Shown: positions 21,832 through 33,048 of the stretch, piece by piece | Layout of the letters: each line of letters begins with the position of its first letter | Numbering within the stretch: position 1 is the first letter of the stretch | Assembly: GCA_012064385.1 (NCBI GenBank) | Contig: QRDG01000846.1 | Coordinates: 310,001-374,000, forward strand | Source of the DNA: Puccinellia tenuiflora | Lineage: Eukaryota; Streptophyta; Magnoliopsida; Poales; Poaceae | Direction: 5' to 3' | DNA: 64,000 nucleotides | The notes under the pieces: generated by a model | Told to the model about the DNA's origin: nothing | The model's input: only the letters and a program-made list of their open reading frames with translations | Databases searched by the model: none | Position numbers and translations under genes: made by a program

Positions 21832-21883
21832 CCGGAGACTCCGGCCTGGGGCACCGGAATCTCCGGCCCGCCGGAGTCTCCGG
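21832..21883. repeat. three CCGGAGNCTCCGG palindromes in the integrase-RT hinge
   Basis: Copies at 21832-21844, 21854-21866 (one variant base) and 21871-21883. The same motif fills the LTR U3 and the interior non-coding region of this element. Confidence 0.85.
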
Positions 21884-22822
21884 TCTGGCGACATGATTCT
21901 GATCAGATTGTTGAGGGTCTTGTGCTTGTCTTTGGTCAGGTGCACCATTGGCTCCAGCAACAGTTGCTTGTAATTCTGATGAAGATGAGGGCTCCACTTG
22001 AGTAGAGCATTGTCCTTCTCGATCCACCACAAGGGGTTCCTCAATGGGGCGGAAAAATCCCACACCCATTCTTCTTATGGCTTCTTGAGGAATTTCATCA
22101 TCTACATCGGAAACATGAAATTGTGACACTTGGGAGCCGTCATTTTCCTCGAACACCACACTACAAGATTCTATGATACGCCGTGTGGCTTTATCATAGA
22201 CTCTATAAGTGTGGGATTCGGCACCGTAACCAACAATGATACCCTCTAAAGATTTAGATTCGAATTTAGTTAAGCGACAACCTTTGATCAAATAGAAACA
22301 CTTACAACCGAAAACACGGAAGTATGAGATGTTGGGCTTGTTGCCGGTGAGAATCTCATATGGTGTCTTGTTCAAACCTTTGCGAAAGTAGAGCCGGTTG
22401 GATGAGTGACATGCCGTGGATATGGCCTCCGCCCAAAAACTCAACGGAGTCTTAAACTCCGCTAACATGGACCTTTCCATATCCATAAGAGTCCGGTTCT
22501 TCCTCTCGGCTACACCATTTTGCTGAGGGGTATAAGTTGCGGAATATTGACGACGAATACCCTCTTCACTAAGAAATTCATTGAGAGTGTAGTTCTTGAA
22601 CTCGGAGCCATTGTCACTCCTAATTGCCAATATGGGGACATTGTGTTGACGTTGCATTTCAATGGAGAAGTCGATGAAGCTTTGTTGGGTCTCACTCTTC
22701 GGCTTGAAGAAATAAACCCAAGTGAATCTTGAATAGTCATCAACAATCACCAAGCAATACTTCTTCCCACCAAGACTAGCTTCGGGAACGGCACCAAAAA
22801 GATCCACATGGAGGAGCTCCAA
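21884..22822 (-). pseudogene. Copia integrase core
   Basis: On the minus strand the frame starts in MELLHVDLFGAVPEASLGGK, with DDYSRFTWVYFF, the second catalytic aspartate in IRSDNGSEFKN and the glutamate in NGVAERKNRTLMDMERSML, which form the D,D-35-E triad. Further family blocks (SFWAEAISTA, FRVFGCKCF, GYGAESHTYRVYD) follow. Integrase joins the cDNA to the host chromosome. A frameshift near 22830 separates it from the zinc-binding N-terminus, and another near 21860 separates it from RT. Confidence 0.85.
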
Positions 22823-23713
22823 GATCCTCTTGGATGAAATAATAGTCTTGCTAGGATGGGGGAATCATGCATCTTTCCTTCAACACATGCCCTACAAACA
22901 CGATCTTTGGCAAAAGAGACATTTTCTTTTAGTCCGAGAATGTGGCCACCCTTGTGAAGACTTTGCAAAGTTCTCATGTTGACATGGGCCAAGCGGCGAT
23001 GCCACAACCAACCCACGTCGGCCTTTCCAAAAAGGCACATTGAATTTGAAGTGGTTTTCCCCGAAAAGCCAACCATAAATAAATCATCTTCGACGTACCC
23101 AATGAAAGCCACCTTTAGAGTCTTGCTCCACAAGAGTACCACAGCATCAATATCAAGAAAGACGGCGAAGCCCATCTTATTAAGTGCACGAACGGAAAGT
23201 AAATTATAACCAAGGGATTTGACAAGCATGACATTCACTAGGGTGATATCCCTAGCGATTACCACCTTGCCAAAACCCAATACCTCGGATTTTGATCAAT
23301 CTCCATAAGTGACGGTTGCTTCATTTAGATTTGGTCATATCTCCGTCATTATCTCCTCGGTTCCGGTCATATGTTTTGTGCATCCACTATCAAGCACCCA
23401 TTTTGACCCACCGGAAGCATAGTCCTACAAGAAATCATTGCTTTTATTTAGGTCCCCATTTTGCAATGGGTCCTCTTTTCTTAGCAACAAGGGTCTTAGG
23501 AACCCAAATAGAATGAGCAATAGGAACATTTCTAGGACCAACAAACTTAGCATAGATATTCCCATAATAATCAACATATAAAATGTAGTGGGGGTTAGTT
23601 TTTTCCGCAAAGTCATCACTAGTGGTTTTGCCCCTTGTGGCACCACCACTAGCAATGTTGACCTTCTTGGCTTGAGGGATCTTCTTTGCTAGAGGAGCCC
23701 TTGCATCTTTCAT
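22747..23713 (-). pseudogene. Copia protease and GAG-pre-integrase segment
   Basis: Three broken pieces. The segment 23444-23713 reads ...NPHYILYVDYYGNIYAKFVG, the linker before the SIRE protease. At about 23360-23430 another stretch reads WVLDSGCTKHMTG, the aspartic protease active site (DSG). The segment 22747-23280 contains GWLWHRRLAHVNMRTLQSL and CRACVEGKMHDSP, the HHCC zinc-binding pre-integrase region. Several stops lie between 23280 and 23443, so the polyprotein cannot be made. Confidence 0.8.
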
Positions 23714-25527
23714 GAAGTTCTCCTTCTTCTTTTCTTCCTCAACAAACCCGACACCAACTCTCCATTTTGTGGAGTAACAAAAGGTTTCTTACCTAGGGAG
23801 ATGACCTTAGCAAGATTGATCTTCATCCTAGCATTTTCCTCAATGATATTTGCATGATCACAAGTAATAGGAGTGGAGGAACTAGGCACATCAATTTTAG
23901 ACGGTTGATCTTGAAGTTGTTCATACGACTTGGTGAGGGTAGAGTGTTCACTCTCCAATGCCTTATGAGCCTTGGAAAGTTTCTCTAGCTTCTCGGTTAG
24001 TCTAGAATGACCAACACCAAGCTCGACCTTTTCTTTCTTAAATGCTTTGTATTTTGCAATTGCATGGTCATGTTCTTTAATGAGTTTAGCAACAATTAAA
24101 TCATTTGACTCTTCTATAGATTCTAGTTGTTCCTCAAGAGAAACCCTAAGCTCACGCTCTTCTTCGAGATTGTATTTCAAGGATGCAATTTCCATAGCAT
24201 CGTCTCTTTCAATGTTGCCCTTGATCTCAAGCATCTCTTGAGCTTCACCATATTGACTCATAAGGGCCTCAACATGCTTCTTGGTTTCACCTTGCAAGTT
24301 AGTTATAAAATGATCGAAAGCAGCTATTTTCTCTTTAACTTTAAGACTAGTAGCATCATCCATACTACTCATAGTCTTAGGAGATGAAGGGGATGATACC
24401 TCGTCGGTCTTGGCCATGAGACATCTTGCGGAGGAGATGGAGACATTCTCATTGTGGGATTCAAATAGGGAAGGAGATGATGAAGATGCTATGGCAATGG
24501 TGGCAACTCCACTTGTGGTTTCTTCTTCTTCTTCCCCGGATGAGTACTCTTCTTGCGCAAGCAACCCAATTCTTGGGGGCTTCTTGTTGATGGCATTCTT
24601 CTTGAAGAATGGTTTCTTGTGAGTGATCTTTGACTTGTCCTTGCGAACAAGCTCCCCTCCATGATGTTCACGATTCTCAAACGGACATTCGGCCACAAAG
24701 TGATATTGATCTTGGCAATTGTAGCAAGATCGAACCCTTTGGCCACCCTCCTTCCTTCCACTTGACTTGTTAACAAGTTCCTTTGCCTTGGACGGACTCT
24801 TCCAAAAGGCTTTAGATGTGAGAGCCGAATAGCCCTTGAGAGTATCTTCAAGATCTTTAGGATGCCAATGTGACACATCTTCTTGAGTCTCATCATCTTC
24901 GTCTTGCACCACAACCTTGGCCTTCAAAGCAAGCGAAGTTCCTTTGTGCATTCCAATGGCCCGGGCACGAGCGTCTTCGGCGTTCTTGGCGGCCACCTTG
25001 AATGCCGCCATCTCTTGCATGACTTCATTAGATAACATGAGGTGATAGTTGTGTCTTCCTTGGAGACTCTTCAAGTCGGTGGGTTCGAAAGGCACGAGGG
25101 CACTCACATACTTCCTCTTGATCCAAGCATCATCCACATAGGTTGCTCCAAGAGCTCTAAATTGAGTGGCAATGGTTTTGAGCCTTCGATACATGTCTTC
25201 ATGGTCTTCACCATCTACCATGAAAAATCCCTCGGCTTGGTTTCTCAAGGCTTCAAATCTATTCCTCTTCATGCTCTCATTGCCAACAAACTCTTCGGTG
25301 AGAGTCTCCCAAGCTTCTTTGGCAGTGGTGGCAAGCTCGATGTGAGTCATGTGGTTTTCTCCCATGGCGGTTTGAATCATGTTGAGAGCCAAGTCATTGA
25401 GTTGGCAATCCACAACCTCTCTTCTTGTCATGTTATTTGGGTCGACGGCTTTGAATCCAACCTCAATGATTCTCCATAGCTCGATCGAAGCGCTCTTGAC
25501 ATGAGATCTCATAAGAGAAATTGCCAA
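23710..25527 (-). pseudogene. Copia gag with zinc knuckle and coiled coil
   Basis: A 605-codon open segment. The N-terminal half is the UBN2/gag-like region (LATTAKEAWETLTEEFVGNE, RFEALRNQAEGFFMVDGED). A CCHC knuckle CYNCQDQYHFVAEC lies near residue 290. The C-terminal third is a long glutamate/lysine-rich coiled coil, typical of SIRE-lineage gag. Gag packages the element RNA. The protein start is not at 25527: the N-terminal piece lies in another frame at 25574-25870, so the copy is frameshifted. Confidence 0.82.
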
Positions 25528-25573
25528 TTAGAAAAACAAGATGGATTAAGCCTAGGTGGATCACCCCTATTGT

Positions 25574-25870
25574 TTATATGAGGATGCGGGATAGGTGGGT
25601 CGACGGAGTACACAAACGGAACCCCATGGTCCGCCTTCCCACTATCAATTTTAGGAGGGGATTCTTTAGATCCTTCACCCTCCTCAACTTGTGTGGCAGA
25701 AGCATTAACCTCAAGGGGGGAGGTGCGGGGGCTTTATTAGCATTTAAGAGTTGTGTCATCATTGAGCGCAACTCTTCCATTTGAGCACCCATGGATGCCT
25801 CCAATTTCTTGAATTCATCCATGGAGACTCCGCTAATAGTGGCCTCCGTCTCTCCACTCTCGGGTGCCAT
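25574..25870 (-). pseudogene. N-terminal piece of the Copia gag
   Basis: Starts MAPESGETEATISGVSMDEF 37 bases after the PBS, the natural place of the gag start. The family-like part ends around residue 50; after that the frame turns into basic low-complexity sequence, indicating a frameshift before 25527. Confidence 0.6.
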
Positions 25871-25906
25871 ACTCTCTTAGGCGGTGAAGCCTAAATAATG
25901 AGCCAA

Positions 25907-25919
25907 GGCTCTGATACCA
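25907..25919 (-). promoter_or_regulatory. PBS of the Copia element (initiator tRNA-Met)
   Basis: TGGTATCAGAGCC on the minus strand, two bases inside the 5' LTR end at 25922; the standard plant Copia primer site. Confidence 0.9.
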
Positions 25920-25921
25920 AT

Positions 25922-26174
25922 TGAAAGGATCGTATGGGCACCTAGAGGGGGGTGAATAGGTGCTACACCAAATTTTAATATTTTTTTTATTTTAGGCTTA
26001 ACACAAAGGTAAATTCTCTAGATATGCAACTACGGTGAATTTACCTATATGACAAGCAAGCAACTACGACTAGGCAAGTAAACACGATACAAGTAAAAGG
26101 AAATAAGGAATAGAGATAACCGAAGTAGAAGCACGTGGAGACAAGGATGTATTCCCGAGTTTCTCCTTGGTTAG
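25922..26174 (-). repeat. Copia 5' LTR, part 1 (PBS-proximal)
   Basis: Matches 11581-11835 of the left LTR from TGAAAGGATCG to CCGAGTTTCTCCTTGG, where the Athila-like element is inserted. Confidence 0.85.
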
Positions 26175-27423
26175 TGATTGCTACTGATGAAGAGTTTGGT
26201 GGTGCCCCAAGCGAAGGCGGAGATGTAGCAAGCAGCTGTTTTCCCTCGATAACGAACTGAGGTTTATCGAACTAGTAGGACCTTGAAATCAACAACAAAG
26301 TGAGTGTTGAAGATCTCTGGTGCTTAATTTTCAACAGACGTGGACCTGCACACACTCAACCAAAATACTTTGCCCCCAACGGCGGAAAGGTTGCCAATCT
26401 TTCCGGTCTCGTAGAAAACAAAGCGGTTAATTGTATAGTGAAATAGATGAAATATGAAAATGGACCAGTGGAGTAATGATGATGAAAAGTGATGAATAAA
26501 GGTTGCAATCAATGTAAAAAGATGGACCGGGGGCCATGGGTTCAATAGTGGAGTCTCTCAAGTAAATAGAACAATCATATGATAGGTAAACAAATTACAG
26601 CTGGGCAATTGACAAGATTATAATACAAACTTAATCTAGCTATGACAAAGAGAACATGATAATATTTAAGTAGGCATCACGACAATGAACAAAGACCGTT
26701 GAGTCCAACTGCATGTTTGTCTAAAGTCCACCGTGGGATCGTTATCCAGCCGATCACCCATCGGTATTAAGTTGCAAGCAACAGACATTTGCATTAAGTA
26801 AAGCGCATGAAGTAAGCAATACTAATATCAAAAGAGACATTAACACCGCTGTTTTTGTCACTCGTGCCCAGGAACAAAAGGGGGCATTAACCCACTATCT
26901 AGCATAAATACCCTCTCTTGGAGATACACACAATTACTTGGCCAAAGTAACTACGCACATCGGAGAGCATGCAAGAACATAAATCAACATATAAGAATCA
27001 TGCACAATCTGATCATAACTTTATAATCCATCGGATCCCAGCAAACACATCACATAGCATTACAATAATCGATCTTGATCATGTTAGGCAGCTCACAAGA
27101 TCATATGACATGAAGCACAAGAGAGAGAGACTACTATCTAGCTACTGCCATGGACCCATGGTCCAAGGTAGGACTACTCACAAATCATCCCGGAGGAAGG
27201 CATGGCGATAAAGAGCCCTCCGGGATCGATCTCCCCTCCGGCAGAGTGCCAGGATCTGCTTCACAATCACCCCCAAACTAGGGTTTGAGATGACAGCGCG
27301 TTGGGATGACTTCTCTAGAAAATAATGGCCGCCCCGTCGTTTTTAGGGTTAAAGGGAATTTGTAGGCGTCAGAGGGGGCCGAGGCGGTGCCCAGAGGGCA
27401 GGGGCGGCCACCACCCGCGGGTC
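26175..27423 (-). repeat. 3' LTR of the Athila-like element, first piece
   Basis: Matches 36438-37680 of the right LTR; interrupted at 27424 by a solo LTR (GGGTC target duplication). Confidence 0.82.
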
Positions 27424-30400
27424 TGTAACAACCCCAGCTTTGTAATGAAAAATACGAAGAATTTTTCCAATTTTTGCATTCTTGTTTGCATCATGGCATG
27501 CATATGAATCTTGCTACTTCTAACAACCAACATATGCAACCAATTAAAATGGGGAAGCAAACTTCCCAAAACCTCCAACCCAAATGCAATGCCCAACTTG
27601 GCAACCAACTAAATGAACTTCCAAATTGTTTAGGAAGTTCCAAGTTTGCATTTTATAACCAATTCCCAAATTTCGAATATTGCCAAATGAGAAATGAATT
27701 TGAGAATCCCAAAATTGGTTCAGTTCAAATCCTATTTTGAAACCAATCTAAACCTTTCCGAAAATTCAAACTAAAATTAGGGGGAGTTCCATTACTATGT
27801 TGGGAGCCTCCCTGAATAATTTCATTATTTTTGGAAATACTTAAGTGCTTCAAATAAATGCATTTTGCAATTTATCAAAAATGACCAGATTTCAAAAATA
27901 TGAATAAATCTGATTTTAAACATTTTATTTTGAAGCCAAACTTTTTGTGAAGCTTCTACCTGTCAAGGAAAGGCTTTATAATTTTTTTTAGTTTTTATAA
28001 AAATGTTTAAGAGCCCCTGTTAATTTCACTAAACTGCTTCTGGACCAGTTTGTAATTACAGAAAGTTGAGACAGGGGGTTTTGCGAATTTTCTCTTCTTC
28101 CCTCTCTCACTATGGCGCCAGGGCCTGGCCAGGGCGCTGCCAGCCGAGCTGCCCCCGCATGCTGTCGTGCCCCCCCTGGAAATAAGGAGCTGCCGTCGTC
28201 GCTCACCTGCTCCCCTCCTTCTCTCCTCCCCGTTCCTCCCCCTTTTTCCGGATCGAGGCCAACTCAGCTCCCCGCATTTGACCTCCGCGGAGACATCGAC
28301 GTCGTCGTCGAATTGCCGCCATTCGGAGCCTCCCCGGAGCGCGCCGACGCCTCCCTCTCCTCCGCCGCGTCCCCCTCTCCCTCCTCACCGACGGAATCGT
28401 GCCGGGGTCGCCCGGTTCGTCGTCTTCGTCCTCGACTCCCTCACCCCGGCCGAGCCCCGCCGAGCTCGATTCCGGTGATCTTCCCGTCTACTCCGTCTCC
28501 GCCGAGCTCACCCTGTGTCACGGGTAAGCCCCTCACCCCCTTTTTGGCTCTCTCCCGCTCCCCCTTTTCCTCTCCTCGCCGCTGCTCACCGTCGCCGCGG
28601 CCGCCGCCGTCGCCGTGGTCACCACCGTCGCCACCCCGGCCTGGGCGTCGGCCTGGGCCGGCCATAAGACCGGCTGGCTCGGATGGTGGCCCGGCCTAGC
28701 GCCCGGCCTGGGCCCGCCAGGAGGCCGGCATCCTCTGGACCGTGACCGGCCTGGTGCCCGGCCTGGGCCGGCCAGTGGGCCGGCTGTTTCGGATACGTGG
28801 CCGGCCTAGAAACCGGCCTGGGCCGATCTGGAGGCCGGCCCAAACAGTAAAAGCAGTTAATTTAAAATAAATCAAATAAAATGATAACTATTTAAATATT
28901 GCTCCAAAATTAGCAAATCAAATATCAAATTGTTCAGGAAAACAAACTCTACATGTTAGAATAACTGTAATGATCTTTTGAAATTATATTCTTGCTGTTT
29001 ATCTAAGATTTCCTAAAATGGCATAAATAATATCAAATTGGGAAAAATCATAACTTGTTAAATATTTCACCAAAAATTATGAATAAAATATCAATGTGAT
29101 CAGCACTTCAACTGCTATAAAACCATGATAATATCACATCATGATCACAAATATTTATTTGATGTTATTCTTTAAATGATTAAATGAATCAAATTCAAAT
29201 AATTGATTATTTCACTATTTAATCACCGATAATTGGAAATTCACAAATGAGGTACCAAAATGATCGGAAGAACAAAACCTACTTAATCATGTCATATTCA
29301 TGCATATTTAAGCCACTTGAGTGATTTAACAAATGTATGAACAATGTGGTCATTAAGTTAAATATGGGGTTGCTTCCAAATAATTGCACTAATTATTTGG
29401 CTCTCCATTTAATTTTGCTATTTAAATGATATGATGATATCTTTGCATAATCTTGTCATGTCATCATGTGATTGTGCATTGCACCCTGTCTTCATGTGAT
29501 TTATTTTGTTCTTCTATTCTTGCTTGGGTATCGATAGATTCCGGAGTTGAGGTCACCCCTACCTACCTCGACGAGCCGTACTACACGCCCTGGCAGCAAG
29601 GCAAGAGATAACCTAACCTTCTTGGCATCTAGCATCCTATTGCTTTATAAACTTATTTTATCCTCCATAATATTGCATGCGATTCAAATGACAATTTTGG
29701 TCAATGCTAGAGTCTCCTATGTATGCATGTTTTTCCCCTAAACCATCACATGCCTCCCTTCCTATGAAACCTAGGTTTGAAGTGTTGGCCGGAGACAAAG
29801 ATATAATTGTTGTATCATATGCTTAGCTATGCTTAGCCATGCTTAGTCAAATGCTTTATGTCCGTTGATTAAATTCCATAATTGTTGATGTTGATGGAAT
29901 GTTTCGGACATGGTGGTGAGGTGTGGTACTTAATTAATTTGCTAAAAAGGCTTGGATGAGTTGCCATCGGGGATGGTGTTTTGCCTCATTCCTGCCCCTA
30001 GGTGCGAGTTCTTGTCTCTAGAACCAAGATCGAGCGTGCTTCCAAAGGTGGGGACATATGGAATCCCCTGTGACCGAATAATTTGTGAGGGGCTTGTCAA
30101 GGGTCCTCTAGTTTGCTATTTCCATTTGCGCGTGAGTTGTGTGGGTGGAAAAGAAACGAGGAGGACTGTGGTGTTTAGGATGTGGCCGCGGGGCAGGGCG
30201 TTGGAGGCGCTGAACCTGTCCTTCCGCACACTGATGGTCCTTGAGTAAGACTCATGCATTGTAAAGGTCTAACCGCGCCCACTCGCCGGCCTTCCCCGGA
30301 AGAGGGCCAATTAGGTGAGCCGGACGGTATCGATGGGTAAAATAGTACACCCCTGCAGGGTTTAATATTTTTTAAAAGCCGTGTCCGTGGTTATGGACGA

Positions 30401-31278
30401 CTTGTGAACGGATATATGAGACCATAGAGAATCTTAACCTAATTAAAATTTGGCAGCTAAAGGTTGCATTACAACGTGTGACAAAAGGTTCATTTCCTCG
30501 AGGGTGATTCGAGGGGGTGCCTTGGTGGTGACGAGTGATGATTCTTGGTACTATTTGGTTCGATGAGAACCGAAGGAAAAATTACTCTCTTATCCCCTTT
30601 TTGAGAAAACATTTCTGAGTAGACGATGCCTTTGAGTCATTTATGTCTTTTATAAATGAAAACTAGCTTTATGACAAATAACTACATACACCTTTAGACC
30701 CTCCGTCAACATTGGGCCTATATCGCCCTACTAAACTTGCGAGTACGTCATACTCAGTCTCTCTTTGCTGCCTTTATACTTTGTTTCAGAGGAGGACGAC
30801 ACCGAGCAGCTAGGTGGTTTCTTCCTGGACGTCGACGAGTAGTTCGGGGTTCCCAGGTGGCAGCTTGGGACCATGGAACAAGCTGGCTGGGGTTGTTTAT
30901 GTGTAGGCCTCTTAGGCCCTATATTTGGATCTTGTTGTACTAGACAACACTACTTCGCTTCCGCATGATGTACTGATGGGTCGTTGACTCCTTTTGTGTG
31001 TAATATTTGTATCTTTATCATATATGAGTTGCTATATGAATCTTTGTGTCGTAGAGTCTGTGATGTGCCAGTTGTTCCACAAGTCTTGATCTCTCTGCTA
31101 TACATGATAGCTATGTCTGAGCTTATGGCATGATCGAAGTGTTGCGTGCCGATGATCCATTCCGAGCTCGCCTGCCAAAGGTTTTGGCCTGGGATTGGTA
31201 AACCCAGTAACCTTCGATTGTGTAGCATGACCGGTTGCACAAAGCTTCATTGTATAGTTCTGGGGTCGGGGCGCTACA
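27424..31278. mobile_element. 3.86-kb solo LTR with GGGTC target duplication
   Basis: Starts TGTAACAACCCCAGC and ends GGGGCGCTACA, flanked by GGGTC (27419-27423 and 31279-31283). It splits the left LTR of the Athila-like element, whose sequence rejoins exactly. No gag/pol motif, no PBS. Very long LTRs occur in some Triticeae Gypsy families. A GC-rich block (28100-28850) is followed by an AT-rich block (28860-29500). A GC-rich frame at 28112-28699 lacks any domain and is not called. Confidence 0.72.
28630..28850. repeat. GCCGGCCTGGGCC-type minirepeats
   Basis: The words CGGCCTGGGCC and GGCCGGC recur about every 20-50 bases. CpG-dense, inside the long solo LTR. Confidence 0.55.
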
Positions 31279-31591
31279 GGGTCCTAGGGGGGAGCGGCCG
31301 CCACCCGCCTGTGGCCCCTGGGTGGCCCCCCAGGCTGCCCTTTGGTCCTCTGGTTCCTTCTGTCGCATAAAAAATCTCCGTAAATTTTCAGCGCAATCCG
31401 ACGATATTTCCTGTGGTGGACTTTCTGAAATACAAAAACAGCAAAAACAGGAAACTGACACTAGGCATCTTGTCAATAGGTTAGTCCAATAAAATGCATA
31501 AAAATGATTAATATGATAATAGAAACATGTGACAACATCACAAAACTAGCATGGATCAATCAAAAATTATAGATATGTTTGACACGTATCA
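31279..31591 (-). repeat. 3' LTR of the Athila-like element, second piece
   Basis: Resumes with GGGTCCTAGG and ends GACACGTATCA, matching 37685-37986 of the right LTR. Minus-strand polypurine tract AAGCTTGGGGATGC follows at 31592-31605. Confidence 0.82.
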
Positions 31592-31732
31592 GCATCCCCA
31601 AGCTTAACTCCTACTCGTCCTCGAGTAGGTAAGTGATAACAAAATAATTTTTGATGAGAAATGCAACCAACACAATCGTGATCAAGATAGTAATGTAAAG
31701 CATAGGATGTGAATAAAGTGATACAAAACAAT

Positions 31733-33043
31733 TGTCGGAGAATGTTCCCAGTAACTGGGGGTGTCTCCAAGGTATCGTGTAAGGGCCTGAACACGGAGTC
31801 AAACAATCCTCAACGTGCTCCGGCGACGGTGCTCGTCGGACTCGCTGCGGGACAACACTGCAGAGATGAACACACGGTATTACCCAGGTTCAGGGCCCTC
31901 TTGTGGAGGTAAAACCCCTACGTCCTGCCTTAGGTGTATTGCACTGCTTGGAGAGGTTACAGTACAAGGAGAGCTTGGAGAGCTCGAGGTGGCTAACAAT
32001 GGCTAACCCTAGAACAGCACTTGAGCTTCTGATCTCAGACCTAGGGTTTGGACTCAGGAATCTTGGGACCCCTTACTTGAGCGTGCTCCCCCTCCTTTTA
32101 TAGGTGTCCTGGGCCTCTTCCCCAAATATCTTGGCGGGAAGGGCTACCACATGGCGACAAAGGAGGAGGACAGGTGCACGATAAAGTGGCAGTCCATGGA
32201 CGCGGTCCATGGCAGGGAGCGGCGTCACCAAAGCTGGAAAAGCCACCGGCCAGCCAGGACGGTGGGCTGGCGCTGCTGAGGTGGGAGGTGACCCACGGTG
32301 ACGTCGCCCTTGGAGCGTAGCTGCAGACGGTCCCCTTATCACCAAAGTGGCAATCCTGGGGGCTCCTTTGCTTGGTGCAGCTTTGTTGACTGCTTTATAC
32401 ATGAGAATGGCAACTGCAGCGTTGCCGTCACTGCGCGCAGACGTGCGCGTCACTCTGTAGCGGGCGCAGAGCCCATGTGCGCTCTGCCGCGGAGGCAGAG
32501 CTGGCTTCGTGGAGAAGGAAAACCCGCGAGGCAAAGGCCCTCGCCGAGCCTTTCGGCTTGGTGAGGTCCCTCGCCGAGGAAAAACCCTCGCGAGGCTTGG
32601 AGAGGTCCCTCGCCGAGGAAAAACCCTCGCGAGGCTTGCCAGGCTTGGAGAGCCTGGTCCTTGGCGGGGCTCGCCAGGCTTGGAGAGCCTGGTCCTTGGC
32701 GAGGCTCGCCAGGCTTGGAGAGCCTGGTCCTTGGCGGGGCTCGCCAGGCTTGGAGAGCCTGGTCCTTGGCGGGGCTCGCCAGGCTTGGAGAGCCTGATCC
32801 TTGGCGAGGCTCGCCAGGCTTGGAGAGCCTGATCCTTGGCGAGGCTCGCCAGGCTTGGAGAGCCTGATCCTTGGCGAGGCTAGGCTTGGAGAGCCTGGTC
32901 CTTGGCGAGGCTCGCCAGGCTTGGAGAGCCTGGTCCTTGGTGAGGCCATGCTTGGAGAGCCTGGTCCTTGGCGAGATCTTCTGGAGAGTGTAGAGGGTCG
33001 TGGCAGGCCGGCTAGTGGTACCCTGGTTTCCACTACGCCGACA
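31733..33043 (-). mobile_element. solo LTR with ACAAT target duplication
   Basis: Inverted tips TGTCGG / CCGACA, flanked by ACAAT (31728-31732 and 33044-33048). A TATAAAAG box on the minus strand (32095-32102) gives the orientation. The 1311-bp LTR lies in the interior of the Athila-like element and carries a 35-bp tandem array. Confidence 0.78.
32641..32990. repeat. 35-bp tandem repeat, about ten copies
   Basis: The unit starts AGGCTTGGAGAGCCTGGTCC and continues TTGGCGGGGCTCGCC. Starts at 32641, 32676, 32711, 32746, 32781, 32816 and 32851 are exactly 35 bp apart; later copies have small deletions. Because 35 is not a multiple of three, several frames stay open over it; none is a gene. Confidence 0.92.
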
Positions 33044-33048
33044 ACAAT

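Noticed and set aside
28112..28699. 195-codon GC-rich ORF
   Set aside because: Proline/serine/arginine-rich frame of a CpG-rich block inside the long solo LTR; no domain, other frames equally open.
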